From: Amycolatopsis mediterranei
GTDB lineage: Bacteria; Actinomycetota; Actinomycetes; Mycobacteriales; Pseudonocardiaceae
Length of the DNA: 64,000 nt
Reading direction: 5' to 3'
Assembly: GCF_026017845.1 (NCBI RefSeq)
Contig: NZ_CP100416.1
Span: forward strand, 2,581,592-2,645,591
How positions within the stretch are numbered: position 1 is the first letter of the stretch; each line of letters begins with the position of its first letter. This document shows, one piece after another, positions 41,178 to 50,129 of this stretch. The position numbers and the translations under genes were made by a program. The notes under the pieces were generated by a model. The model ran no database searches and was not told the origin of the DNA. It saw only the letters and a list, made by a program, of their open reading frames with translations.

Positions 41178-41878
41178 TCGCCCGCGGCAGCACGCCTTGC
41201 CCCGCCGTCCGGCCGCGAGCCCGGACGGCGGGGCAAGAACGCGCTCAGCAGCTCTTCGGCCACCGCCATCGTGGGCCGGGCCGTCGGGGAGGGGTGCAGC
41301 AGCTGGAGCACGGCCTCGGTGACCGGGTGGGGCGCCTGTTCGAGCTCGTGGGTCCGGCCCGCGAGGGCGGCGTAGAGGGTGGCACCGAGCGAGAACACCT
41401 CCGACGGGAAGTCGGGGAAGCCCCCGTCGAGCACCTCGGGGGCGAGGTAGGCGCGCGCCCCGCAGCCGCCCGCCCCGGCCACGATCGCGGCGTGGCCCTC
41501 GGCCGAGACGACGACGTGGTCCGGATCGACGGCGGCGTGCAGGACACCCTCGTCGTGCGCGGCCGCCAGGACCGCGGCCAGCTGGGCGCCGAACCGCGCG
41601 ACGAGACCGGGTGCCAGCGTGCCGTGCTCGTCGAGCAGCTCGGTCAGCGTCCGCGCGCCTGGGTATTCGAGCACCAGGTAGGTGGTGCTGTCCTCGTCGA
41701 CGACGTCACAGATGGCGCCCCGCTGCACGGGGATCGCCGGCGCTGGTTCGTCGAACAACGGCTTGACGGCGACGATCCGGTCGAGCCGTTCGTCCTGGGC
41801 GTGCCAGACCACCGCGCCCTGCCCAGCCGGGCCGAGCAGGCGGTACCGGTCGCCGATCAGTGTGCCTTCGCGCGCCAC
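41162..41878 (-). CDS. Ser/Thr pseudokinase
   Basis: 238 residues, a minimal protein-kinase fold without membrane helix. The ATP Lys of VAVK (K39), EYPGARTL hinge and YLAPEVLDG are kept. The catalytic loop reads HAAVDPDHV (114-122), so the catalytic Asp, Lys and Asn are replaced, and the DFG is replaced by an Ala/Gly-rich stretch. It cannot be an ordinary kinase; a regulatory or scaffold role is likely. It overlaps the convergent phosphodiesterase gene by 16 bases. Confidence 0.8.
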   Translation of the reverse strand: MAREGTLIGDRYRLLGPAGQGAVVWHAQDERLDRIVAVKPLFDEPAPAIPVQRGAICDVVDEDSTTYLVLEYPGARTLTELLDEHGTLAPGLVARFGAQLAAVLAAAHDEGVLHAAVDPDHVVVSAEGHAAIVAGAGGCGARAYLAPEVLDGGFPDFPSEVFSLGATLYAALAGRTHELEQAPHPVTEAVLQLLHPSPTARPTMAVAEELLSAFLPRRPGSRPDGGARRAAAGDYRCV

Positions 41879-42011
41879 GTCGCCGTCCCTCCGTCGTCCA
41901 CCGTCCTGCTGGGGGATACGGCCGCCACGCGGATCCGGTTCGCTTGATCGACTTATTTCCCCCGCGCGAGTCCGGCGGGGCGTGCCTGGCCGATCTCCCG
42001 ACGATCGGACC

Positions 42012-42067
42012 TTGACACCGTGTGGCGCGCGTCACTTACACTAGGACACTGCTGTTAGCGCTAACAG
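42012..42067 (+). promoter_or_regulatory. promoter and LacI-type operator of the GH43 gene
   Basis: TTGACA (42012-42017) with TACACT (42037-42042) 19 bases on. Immediately downstream CTGTTAGCGCTAACAG (42052-42067) is a perfect 16-base palindrome of the form bound by LacI-family sugar regulators in actinobacteria. Its position across the transcription start implies repression, lifted by a sugar. The regulator gene is not in this window. Confidence 0.8.
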
Positions 42068-42155
42068 TCCTTTCGGGTCCAGTACATCCTCCACTGTGGA
42101 CAAGCAGGGCGCGGCCTTCCGCGTCGGCTGCTGACACGCTTGCGAAGGAGCCGGC

Positions 42156-43592
42156 ATGCTACGACGACGTAGCGCGGTCTTGTCCTTGCTCGTGCTCGTC
42201 ACCCTGCTGCTCGCCGCGCCCGGTGCGCAGGCCGCGCCGGTGACGGTGACCAACGGGAGCCAGTTCACCGACCCGGCAGGCGCCCTGGTGCACGCCCACG
42301 GCGGCGGGATGCTCAAAGTGGGCGCGTACTACTACTGGTTCGGCGAGAACCGCAACGCCGACGACACCTTCCGCGCCGTCTCGGTCTACCGCTCGACCGA
42401 CCTGAAGACGTGGGAATTCCGCAACGACGTGCTGACGCAGTCGTCGGCGGCCGAGCTGGGCCGGGTGAAGATCGAACGGCCGAAGGTGGTCTACAACAGC
42501 TCGACCGGGCAGTACGTGATGTGGATGCACAAGGAGAACGGCGACGACTACGCCGAAGCACGCGCGGCCGTGGCCACCTCCTCGACGGTCGACGGCGGCT
42601 ACACCTACCGCGGCAGCTTCCGCCCGCTCGGCGTCCACATGTCCCGGGACATCACGCTGTTCAAGGACGACGACGGAACCGCGTACATGGCCTCCGCGGC
42701 CCGAGAGAACGCCGACCTCAACGTCTACCGGCTCACCGCCGACTACACCGGCGTCGCCGCGCTGGTGCAGACGCTGTGGCCCGGCTCGTACCGCGAGGCG
42801 CCGGCGATGTTCAAGCGCAACGGCGTCTACTTCCTGCTCACCTCGGCGGCGACCGGCTGGCAGCCGAACCAGCAGAAGTACGCGACGGCCACCAGCGTCA
42901 CGGGGACCTGGAGCGGGTTGACGAACGTCGGGGACTCCACCGGATTCGGCAGTCAGACCGCGTACGTGCTGCCCGTGGCGGGTTCGCAGGCGACCTCCTA
43001 CCTCTACCTGGGTGACCGCTGGGCGGGTGCCTGGAGCCGTCCGGTCAACGAGTCGAGGTACGTCTGGCTGCCGCTGGGTTTTCCCGGTGCCACCACGATG
43101 TCGCTGAGCTGGTCCCCGAAGGTGAGCATCGACGCGGCGACGGGCGTGGTCGCCGGTGTCGGCACCGGCAGCGCGTACGAATCGCTGGTCGCCCGGCACA
43201 GTGGCAAGTGCGCGGACGTCCCGGGTTCGGCGAAGGACGACGGCACGGCGGTGAAGCAGTATTCGTGCAACGGCGGCTGGAACCAGCACTGGAGCGTGCT
43301 CGACCTCGGCAACGGGTACGCCAGCCTGATCGCGCGGCACAGCGGGAAGTGCCTCGACGTCTCGGACGCCTCCACCGCGGACGGTGCCGCGGCGATCCAG
43401 TGGGCGTGCAACGGCGGCACGAACCAGCAGTGGCAGCTCCAGGCCGCCGACGGCGGGTACGTCCGCATCGTGGCCCGCCACAGTGGAAAGTGCCTGGACG
43501 TCGTCTCCGCGTCGACGGCCGACGGCGCCGCCCTCAAGCAGTACCCGTGTACCGGCGTGACGAACCAGCAGTGGCTCCGGCGGGCGGCCTGA
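42156..43592 (+). CDS. secreted GH43-family exo-galactanase-like enzyme with ricin-type CBM13
   Basis: 478 residues. Signal peptide to AQAAP. The five-bladed propeller domain (about 30-340; HAHGGGMLKVGAYYYWFGEN, IERPKVVYN, MSRDITLFKDDDGTAYM) resembles GH43 subfamily 24, exo-beta-1,3-galactanase. The tail (345-478) has three ricin-trefoil repeats, each starting with ARHSGKC and DV, with QW ends: a CBM13. It probably trims arabinogalactan side chains of plant material. GAAGGAG precedes the ATG. Confidence 0.88.
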   Translation: MLRRRSAVLSLLVLVTLLLAAPGAQAAPVTVTNGSQFTDPAGALVHAHGGGMLKVGAYYYWFGENRNADDTFRAVSVYRSTDLKTWEFRNDVLTQSSAAELGRVKIERPKVVYNSSTGQYVMWMHKENGDDYAEARAAVATSSTVDGGYTYRGSFRPLGVHMSRDITLFKDDDGTAYMASAARENADLNVYRLTADYTGVAALVQTLWPGSYREAPAMFKRNGVYFLLTSAATGWQPNQQKYATATSVTGTWSGLTNVGDSTGFGSQTAYVLPVAGSQATSYLYLGDRWAGAWSRPVNESRYVWLPLGFPGATTMSLSWSPKVSIDAATGVVAGVGTGSAYESLVARHSGKCADVPGSAKDDGTAVKQYSCNGGWNQHWSVLDLGNGYASLIARHSGKCLDVSDASTADGAAAIQWACNGGTNQQWQLQAADGGYVRIVARHSGKCLDVVSASTADGAALKQYPCTGVTNQQWLRRAA

Positions 43593-43640
43593 CGGCTCCG
43601 TTCGGCCCTTGACGGCCCCGGATCGGGTCGCTAGCTTTTT

Positions 43641-43655
43641 GTGAAACTCCTTCAC
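43641..43655. promoter_or_regulatory. small inverted repeat upstream of the GH5 gene
   Basis: GTGAA-N5-TTCAC, 17 bases before the ATG, in a locally A/T-rich stretch after CTAGCTTTTT. Candidate operator or start-site element only. Confidence 0.3.
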
Positions 43656-43672
43656 GTTTGGGGCTGCCCATC

Positions 43673-45424
43673 ATGCGCCTGCTCGTGGCTTTGCTCACCG
43701 CCGTGGCGATGACGTCCGGCGTCGTCGCCTCCGCCGTCGCCGAGGATGTCCCGCAGCACCGGCTGACCGTACGCGGCTCGGCGTTCGTCGACGAGTACGG
43801 CCGCGAAGTGGTCTTGCGCGGCTTCAACGTTTCGGGGGAGACGAAGCTGGCGGAAAACGGTTTCTTGCCGTTCGCCACCGCGGCCGACGCGCGCCGCTCG
43901 GCCCAGTCGATGCGGGCGCTCACCGGCGCGAACGCCGTGCGCTTCCCGATCGCGTGGGCCGGGACGCAGCCGGTGCGCGGGCCGGTGGACACCCGGTACC
44001 TGGCCGCGCTGACCGACCAGCTGAAGGCGTTCCTGGACGAGGGGTTCACCGTCCTGCCCGACTTCCACCAGGACCTGTTCTCCCGCTACCTGTTCAACCG
44101 CGGCAGCTGGTACACCGGCGACGGCGCGCCGAAGTGGGTCGTCGACCTCGGTGGCTACCCCGCGGAGAGCTGCGGCATCTGCGCCCACTGGGGCCAGAAC
44201 ATCACCCAGAACGGCGCGGTCCAGGACGCCACGAAGGACTTCTGGCACAACGCCCGCGGCGTCCAGGACGAGTTCGTGGGCCAGGCCGTCCAGACGATGT
44301 CCTACCTGCGGACGAACCTGAGTGCCGCGCAGTTCGCCGGTGTCGCGGGTATGGACCCGTACAACGAGCCCTTCGCCGGGCGGTACGACCAGGGCCAGGA
44401 CAGCAAGGCGTGGGAACAGAACGTGTTGTGGCCGTTCTTCGAGCGGTTCCGCGAAGCGATGGATTCCGCCGGCTGGCAGGACAAACCCGCGTTCGTCGAG
44501 CCGAACATGTTCTGGAACGCCAACATCTCCTTCCAGCTGCACCCCGGTGGCTTCCAGGACACCGGCGTGCTGGGTCCGCGGTACGTGTTCAACACGCACT
44601 TCTACGACCAGCTCGCGCAGTCCGGCGTGTTCCTGCCGGGCAAGGCGGGCGACGGCCAGTACAGCGCGAGCTTCGGCACGGTCCGGGACCGCGCGGCCGC
44701 GCTGGGCACGACGGCGATCGTCACCGAGTTCGGCCACCCGATGACCGGCTACACCTCGGACAAGACCCCGACGGTGGACAAGGCGATGTACCAGGCCTTG
44801 GACTCGCGCGTGGCCGGCGCGAACTGGTGGCGCAAGCCGGCGGACTCGGGTCCGGTGCTGTCGGCGACGCAGTGGCAGTGGGACATCTACAGCGGCCGCC
44901 ACCACGAGCTGATGAACGACAACCCGGACAAGGTCAAGACGGACGGCGACGCCTGGAACGGCGAGGACTTCTCGTCAGCCCGCACGGCGGACGACGGCAC
45001 CGTCCAGCTCCGCCAGGACGCGCGCCTGCTCGACCGCCTCTACCCGGCGGCCGTCGCGGGGCACACGCTGGCGTTCACCTACGAGGACCGCTCGCGTGAC
45101 GGCAGCCAAACGCTGACGTGGAACCAGATCCCGTCGACGATGCCGGCGACCGCGGCGTTGACCGGCACCGGCCGGTACGGCGTCCTGGTGTGGCAGGGAA
45201 CCGACGCGGGGGCACCGACGGAACTCCACGTGCCGTCGGGAATGACACCGACGGTGGTGACGGACCTGGCCTCGGTCACCCGGGTGGGCGACCGCCTGCG
45301 CCTGCCCGCGACGCCGGGTCTGCACTACGCGCTGATCGCGGAACCGGCGGCGGCGCCGAGCGCGGCCCAGCTGGCCGCGGTTCGCGCGGAACTCGCGGCC
45401 TGGGCGCCCACTGCCGTGAGGTGA
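43673..45424 (+). CDS. secreted GH5-family glycosidase, endoglycoceramidase-like
   Basis: 583 residues. Signal peptide to SAVAED. TIM-barrel of glycoside hydrolase family 5: VLRGFNVSGETK, LPDFHQDLFSRYLF, acid/base Glu in PYNEPF, nucleophile Glu in VTEFGHP. The early HQDLFS and a C-terminal beta domain (about 490-583) are typical of endoglycoceramidases and related GH5 enzymes that cut the sugar chain from glycolipids. The substrate is not certain. It has no carbohydrate-binding module. Confidence 0.85.
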   Translation: MRLLVALLTAVAMTSGVVASAVAEDVPQHRLTVRGSAFVDEYGREVVLRGFNVSGETKLAENGFLPFATAADARRSAQSMRALTGANAVRFPIAWAGTQPVRGPVDTRYLAALTDQLKAFLDEGFTVLPDFHQDLFSRYLFNRGSWYTGDGAPKWVVDLGGYPAESCGICAHWGQNITQNGAVQDATKDFWHNARGVQDEFVGQAVQTMSYLRTNLSAAQFAGVAGMDPYNEPFAGRYDQGQDSKAWEQNVLWPFFERFREAMDSAGWQDKPAFVEPNMFWNANISFQLHPGGFQDTGVLGPRYVFNTHFYDQLAQSGVFLPGKAGDGQYSASFGTVRDRAAALGTTAIVTEFGHPMTGYTSDKTPTVDKAMYQALDSRVAGANWWRKPADSGPVLSATQWQWDIYSGRHHELMNDNPDKVKTDGDAWNGEDFSSARTADDGTVQLRQDARLLDRLYPAAVAGHTLAFTYEDRSRDGSQTLTWNQIPSTMPATAALTGTGRYGVLVWQGTDAGAPTELHVPSGMTPTVVTDLASVTRVGDRLRLPATPGLHYALIAEPAAAPSAAQLAAVRAELAAWAPTAVR

Positions 45425-45583
45425 GGGGCGGTATCGCCGCGGATTCCGTTGGGGGAGCGGGCCTTCTCCGTCGATCGCCCGGATGTCCCATATCCGCCAC
45501 CGGTTCGCCCGGCGTAGCGTGAGGTCGCCGGGGCAGGGGGTCCGTTGCGCCCCGTTCCGACCATGGTCGAAAGGCGGGGAACG

Positions 45584-45934
45584 GTGGGATTCCGATCGGT
45601 TCGACGGTTGGCCGCGGTCGCTTCGCTCGTGCTCGCCACGTGGTGTGGACTGATCGTGCCGGCGCCGGGTGCACTGGCCGCGACCACGACGAGCTGTGTC
45701 AGCGCGACCCAGGAGCGGCCGGCCTCTTCGACGTACGACGTGTCGAAGGACTGCGCCGGCTTCCCCGATCTCGGGGCGCCCTACGTGTTCCACGTCGGCA
45801 CCCTCTGGGTATGGCGGCTCGTGGGCCTGGACGTGCTGCTGGTTGCCACCGGTCCGGCCACGCTGACCTGCGCTGCCTACGCGCCGCAGCCTGCCGGCTG
45901 GCTCCGGGCCACCGGCTGCGCGGTCACGCGCTGA
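45584..45934 (+). CDS. small secreted protein of unknown function
   Basis: 116 residues from GTG 45584 (AAGGCGGGG just upstream); ATG 45563 is the alternative. A clear signal peptide (SVRRLAAVASLVLATWCGLI to GALA) precedes a short mature part with four cysteines (TTSCVS, KDCAG, LTCAA, TGCAV), probably two disulfides. There is a hydrophobic run in the middle (VWRLVGLDVLLVATG). No family recognised. Confidence 0.6.
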   Translation: MGFRSVRRLAAVASLVLATWCGLIVPAPGALAATTTSCVSATQERPASSTYDVSKDCAGFPDLGAPYVFHVGTLWVWRLVGLDVLLVATGPATLTCAAYAPQPAGWLRATGCAVTR

Positions 45935-45958
45935 ACCCGGATCCACGATCCGCGTGGT

Positions 45959-46624
45959 TTAGCGAAGGGTGGCGACACCGGCCAGGAAGAGGTCGACGCC
46001 CGCGAGGAACTGTTCGCGGTCGTCGTGCTCGCGCAGGTGCGCGGCGGCCTTGTGCACGAACGGGTACTTCTCCGGGGCGAGTGACTCCCACTGTGCGGAA
46101 ACGGTGGCCAGAAAGGCCGCCCGGTCCCCCTCGCCGTCGGTGAGGAGCCGGGCGTTGGCGGCGTTCTGCCCGGCGACGCCGAGCACGTAGTTGACGAGCG
46201 CGCCCGCGGCGTCGAACAACGCCCGCTCGGGCACTTCGAGCGCCTCGAGCAGCCCGCCGATGCGCTCGTAGACCTCCAGGAGCGCGGGCCGCCACGGCTC
46301 CCGGGACAGCTGGGCGCCGACCCAGGGGTGGGCGTCGATCGCGTCGAACAGGCCCAGCGACACCGTGCGCAGCGCTTCCCGCGGCTCCGCCTCGACGACC
46401 GCGTCGCCCATGACGCGGGCGATGACGGCGTCGGTCGCCGCCGCGAGGAGGTCGCTCTTGTTCGCGACGTGGTGGTAGATCGCGCCGTAGCCGGTCGACA
46501 GGCGGGCGGTGAGCGCGCGGAACGTCAGCGCGGCCTCGCCGCCGTCGTCCAGGATCGCGGCCGCCGCCTGCACGATCACTTCCTTGGACAGCCCGTCCGT
46601 GCGCCGTGGGGCCCGTTTCGCCAT
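45959..46624 (-). CDS. TetR-family regulator (first divergon)
   Basis: 221 residues. N-terminal helix-turn-helix with LTFRALTARLSTGYGAIYHHVANKSDLL at about 33-60, then a ligand-binding domain. It is divergent from a FAD monooxygenase. Two copies of a 17-base palindrome lie between the starts, so it presumably represses both genes until a drug-like ligand binds. Confidence 0.92.
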   Translation of the reverse strand: MAKRAPRRTDGLSKEVIVQAAAAILDDGGEAALTFRALTARLSTGYGAIYHHVANKSDLLAAATDAVIARVMGDAVVEAEPREALRTVSLGLFDAIDAHPWVGAQLSREPWRPALLEVYERIGGLLEALEVPERALFDAAGALVNYVLGVAGQNAANARLLTDGEGDRAAFLATVSAQWESLAPEKYPFVHKAAAHLREHDDREQFLAGVDLFLAGVATLR

Positions 46625-46642
46625 GTGCCGATCATCGCACGG

Positions 46643-46695
46643 TTGGAACGTCGATCCAAACTCGTGCTAGCGTGCCGATTGGAACGACGATCCAA
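46643..46695. promoter_or_regulatory. pair of TetR operators, first divergon
   Basis: TTGGAACGTCGATCCAA (46643-46659) and TTGGAACGACGATCCAA (46679-46695): two near-identical imperfect palindromes 36 bases centre to centre, differing at one base. TAGCGT (46668-46673) between them could be the -10 of the monooxygenase gene. The second ends just before its Shine-Dalgarno. Confidence 0.85.
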
Positions 46696-46707
46696 TCGGA
46701 GGTAATC

Positions 46708-47817
46708 ATGACTGTCACGATCATCGGAGCCGGCCTCGGCGGCCTCGTCCTGGCCCGCGTCCTGCACCTGCACGGCATCCCGGTCGAGGTGTACGAGGCC
46801 GAAGCCTCCCCGGCCGCCCGCCGCCAGGGCGGCATGCTCGACATCCACCCGTGGAACGGCCAGCCGGCGCTCGAGGCGGCCGGCCTGACCGAAGGGTTCC
46901 GCGAGCTCGTCCTGCCGGGCCGTGAGTCCACCCGCGTCGTCGACCGCCACGGCACCGTGCTGCTCGACCAGCCCGACGACGGCACCGGCGAACGTCCCGA
47001 AGTGCAGCGCGGCGAGCTGCGGCAGCTGCTGCTCGATTCGCTGCCGCCCGGCACCGTCCACTGGGGACACAAGGTCACCGGGGTGCGGGCGCTCGGCGAC
47101 GGCGGCCACGAGGTAACCCTGGCCGACGGCACCACGATCGGCACGAACCTGCTGGTGGGTGCGGACGGCGCCTGGTCGAAAGTCCGTCCGCTGCTCTCCG
47201 CGGCCACGCCGGAATACGTCGGCGTGACGGTCGTCGAGACGTTCCTCTTCGACGGCGACGCCCGCCATCCCGCCGTAGCGAAGGCGGTCGGCGAGGGTGC
47301 GCTTTACGCACTCGCGTCGGGCAAGGGAATCGTGGCCCACCGCGAGAGCGGCGGGACGCTGCACACCTACGCGCAGCTGTTCAAGCCCCAGGACTGGCTT
47401 GACGGCGCCGACGCGGCGACCGTGACGGCCCGGGTCGCCGGGGAGTTCGACGGCTGGGCCCCCGAGCTGACCGCCTTGCTCACCGAAAGCGACACCCCGC
47501 CGGTCCTGCGCCGCCTCGGCACGCTGCCGGCCGGGCACCGCTGGGACCGCGTGCCGGGGGTGACCCTGCTCGGCGACGCGGCCCACCTGATGCCCCCGAA
47601 CGGCGAAGGGGCCAACCTGGCCATGCTGGACGGTGCCGAACTCGGTCAGGCCCTGGCGGCCCACCCCGGTGACGTGGAGACGGCGCTGGCCGGGTTCGAG
47701 CGGGCCATGTTCGCGCGTGCCGCGGCGGAAGCGGAGGACGTGGACATCTACGCGATCATGTTCGGCGCCGACGCGCCCCACAGCATGGTCGCCATGTTGA
47801 CCGACGCCGGGGAGTAG
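46708..47817 (+). CDS. FAD-dependent monooxygenase, TetX-like (first copy)
   Basis: 369 residues. Aromatic hydroxylase fold: GAGLGG nucleotide loop at 7-12, RRQGGMLDIHPW, the DG motif LVGADGAWSKVRPLL, and GDAAHLMPPNGEGANLAMLDG. Enzymes of this group hydroxylate aromatic or polyketide compounds, including TetX-type tetracycline inactivation; the substrate here is unknown. GGAGG is six bases before the ATG. It has the same length and layout as the monooxygenase at 48569. Confidence 0.88.
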   Translation: MTVTIIGAGLGGLVLARVLHLHGIPVEVYEAEASPAARRQGGMLDIHPWNGQPALEAAGLTEGFRELVLPGRESTRVVDRHGTVLLDQPDDGTGERPEVQRGELRQLLLDSLPPGTVHWGHKVTGVRALGDGGHEVTLADGTTIGTNLLVGADGAWSKVRPLLSAATPEYVGVTVVETFLFDGDARHPAVAKAVGEGALYALASGKGIVAHRESGGTLHTYAQLFKPQDWLDGADAATVTARVAGEFDGWAPELTALLTESDTPPVLRRLGTLPAGHRWDRVPGVTLLGDAAHLMPPNGEGANLAMLDGAELGQALAAHPGDVETALAGFERAMFARAAAEAEDVDIYAIMFGADAPHSMVAMLTDAGE

Positions 47818-48501
47818 CTACCCGGCGGAGATGCCGGCCCCGATGCCGTCGAGGAGGAAGCCGAGGCCGAGGCGGAAGGTCTCGTCGGCGTCGAGGTGGG
47901 TGGCGTCGCGCACGACCGTCTCCAGTGCGGGGAAGCGGCCGGTGGCGAACATCCGCTCCAGGTAGGGCCCGTGGGTGCGCTGCCACTGCCGCTGGTCCTG
48001 CCCGCTGGCGCGCTCGGCCCGCCGTTCGGCGATTTCCCGGCGGACCGCCCCGATCACGTACGCGTCGACGGCGGCGGCCACCGGCATGACCACGTCGACG
48101 TCGACGCCGTCCAGCGCGGCCAGCACCGCCTCGCCCCTGGCCAGCGCGTTCGGGCCGAGCTGGGGCCGGCCGCCGATCAGGTCGGCGAACCACTCGTGCC
48201 GGGACGCGGCCTGCCGGGTGGCCTCGGCCACCGAAGTCAGCACTTCGCGCCACCCGGCCCCGGACGGCCGGATCTCGGCGTGGACGGCGTCGACCATCAG
48301 GTCGAGCAGCTCGTCCTTCGTGTCGATGTAGCCGTACAGCCGCATCGGCCCGACGTCCAGGACGGCGGCGAGCTTGCGCAGCGACACCGCGTCCAGGCCG
48401 GCTTCGTCGGCCAGCTCCACCGCTGTGCGGACGATCAGGTCCCGGCTCAGCGGGGCCGGCGCCGGCCGGTTCGCCGGCTCCGGTCGTTCCCACACCAACA
48501 T
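47818..48501 (-). CDS. TetR-family regulator (second divergon)
   Basis: 227 residues. Helix-turn-helix VSLRKLAAVLDVGPMRLYGYIDTKDELL near 43-70, followed by a TetR_C_1-type ligand domain. Apart from the fold it is not close to the first TetR. The stop lies directly against the stop of the first monooxygenase. It is divergent from the second monooxygenase over a 67-base control region with a palindrome. Confidence 0.92.
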   Translation of the reverse strand: MLVWERPEPANRPAPAPLSRDLIVRTAVELADEAGLDAVSLRKLAAVLDVGPMRLYGYIDTKDELLDLMVDAVHAEIRPSGAGWREVLTSVAEATRQAASRHEWFADLIGGRPQLGPNALARGEAVLAALDGVDVDVVMPVAAAVDAYVIGAVRREIAERRAERASGQDQRQWQRTHGPYLERMFATGRFPALETVVRDATHLDADETFRLGLGFLLDGIGAGISAG

Positions 48502-48526
48502 GAGCGTGACAATACATCGGCTGTTG

Positions 48527-48541
48527 CGATACAGTGTATCG
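48527..48541. promoter_or_regulatory. TetR operator, second divergon
   Basis: CGATACA-G-TGTATCG, a perfect 15-base palindrome. Related half-sites lie on both sides (AATACATCG at about 48511, GCGTATCG at about 48551). It is midway between the two divergent starts and has nothing in common with the first divergon's operators. Confidence 0.85.
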
Positions 48542-48568
48542 AGACGGACAGCGTATCGGAGGGGAATC

Positions 48569-49678
48569 ATGACCATCGCCATCGTGGGAGCCGGGATGGG
48601 CGGCCTGGCGCTCGCCCGGGTCCTGCACGTCCAGGGCGTCGAGGCCGTGGTGTACGAACGCGACGCCTCGCGGGAGGCCCGCCGCCAGGGCGGCATGCTC
48701 GACATCCATTCCGGGCAGCGGGCGCTGCGCGAGGCCGGGCTGCTCGACCGCTTCCTGGCGATCGCGCGCCGGGAGGGGCAGGACATGCGTCTCCTGGAGC
48801 CGGACGGCACTCTGCTGCTCGAGGAAAACACGCCGGACGACGCCCCGATGGCGCGTCCCGAGATCGACCGCACCGACCTGCGCAACCTGCTGCTCGACTC
48901 ACTCCCCGAGGGAACGGTCCGCTGGGGTCACGCGTTCGACCACGCCGAAGAGGGCGTCCTGTATTTCGCCGACGGCACCAGTGCGCGCTACGACCTGCTG
49001 GTCGGAGCCGACGGCGCGAACTCCCGGGTCCGGCCCCTGCTCACCGACGCCCGCCCGGAGCACCTCGGCCAGAACGCGGTCGAGCTCGCGATCCCCGACA
49101 TCGACCGCACCCACCCCGACCTGGCGGCCATGGTCGGCCGCGGCAACTACTGGGTGTTCGGCGACGGCAAGTCCCTGGCCGCCCAGCGCAACGGCGACGG
49201 CTGCGTCCGCATCGGCATCAGCTTCTACAACACGGGCGAAGACTGGTTCGCCACGAGCGGCATCCCGTTCGACAACCCGCCCGCGGCCCGCGCACGCCTG
49301 ATCGAGCTCCTGGACGGCTGGGACCCCCGGATCACGGCCCTGATCGCAGCGTCCGACGACACGCTCGTGCCCCGATCACTCGCCACACTCCCGGTCGGCC
49401 TGACCTGGCCCTCATCGCCGACAACCACCCTGATCGGCGACGCGGCCCACCTGATGCCCCCGGTGGGGGAGGGAGCGAACATGGCCCTCCTGGACGGCGC
49501 CCTCCTCGGCCTGGCATTGGTGGCGCACCCGGACGACTTCGGCACAGCGGTGGCGGAGTACGAGAAGGAGATGTTCGAGCGAACGGAAGCGAGGGCCCGC
49601 ATGTCGGCGGACATGCAGCAGCTGCTGATGTCCCCGGACGCGAGCCGCCGGTTGCTCGAGTTCTTCCAGCCGAGTTGA
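48569..49678 (+). CDS. FAD-dependent monooxygenase, TetX-like (second copy)
   Basis: 369 residues, exactly as long as the first copy and clearly paralogous (GAGMGGLALARVLH, ARRQGGMLDIHSGQRAL, LVGADGANSRVRPLL, GDAAHLMPPVGEGANMALLDG). The substrate-facing middle part differs strongly (YWVFGDGKSLAAQR), so the target is probably different. GGAGGGG lies just before the ATG. Confidence 0.88.
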   Translation: MTIAIVGAGMGGLALARVLHVQGVEAVVYERDASREARRQGGMLDIHSGQRALREAGLLDRFLAIARREGQDMRLLEPDGTLLLEENTPDDAPMARPEIDRTDLRNLLLDSLPEGTVRWGHAFDHAEEGVLYFADGTSARYDLLVGADGANSRVRPLLTDARPEHLGQNAVELAIPDIDRTHPDLAAMVGRGNYWVFGDGKSLAAQRNGDGCVRIGISFYNTGEDWFATSGIPFDNPPAARARLIELLDGWDPRITALIAASDDTLVPRSLATLPVGLTWPSSPTTTLIGDAAHLMPPVGEGANMALLDGALLGLALVAHPDDFGTAVAEYEKEMFERTEARARMSADMQQLLMSPDASRRLLEFFQPS

Positions 49679-50129
49679 GGGAAGCGGTTATTTCAGGCGG
49701 GGAGGTTGCTTCTGGCGTCGTGGCGCCCCCGGCTGCGGGGCACAACGCCGAGCAGCGCGGTAAGGGCCCAGATGCCAGCAGCCTCACAGGGCTGCTCCAG
49801 ACCTACATCTATCAACCTGCCAGACCGGGCAGGCGGCCGGGGAACGGGTTGCCGGATTGGCTTGTCCGTTGTCATCTCATGTTGTTTCACGTGCCGACCG
49901 AGGCTTACCCGCCCCGCGCCCGAGCTTGCCGGAGACCCGCGCACTGCCTGGCCTGCTCCAGCGGCGGCACCGGACGACGATCGGATACCGGGCCGGGTGG
50001 GACACGGACAAGATCGGCGGAGATTGCGGCGGCCGGCGGGCCGCGCACCGGGTGGGCAGCTACGCTCTCGATCCTCGGCGTGAGGGCACCGCGGAACCGC
50101 AGGCGGCAGCCGGTCTACCCTGGAAGCCG
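49679..50129. other. 451-base region without a supported gene
   Basis: Open frames exist on both strands but lack codon bias, good starts or recognisable products. The miaB promoter must be near the end: TACCCT at about 50116 is eight bases before the ATG, a leaderless arrangement is possible. Nothing else stands out. Confidence 0.5.

Noticed and set aside
49693..49888. Minus-strand frame [20 protein letters not shown]... ending before the second monooxygenase
   Set aside because: No ribosome binding site, mixed third positions, no recognisable family.
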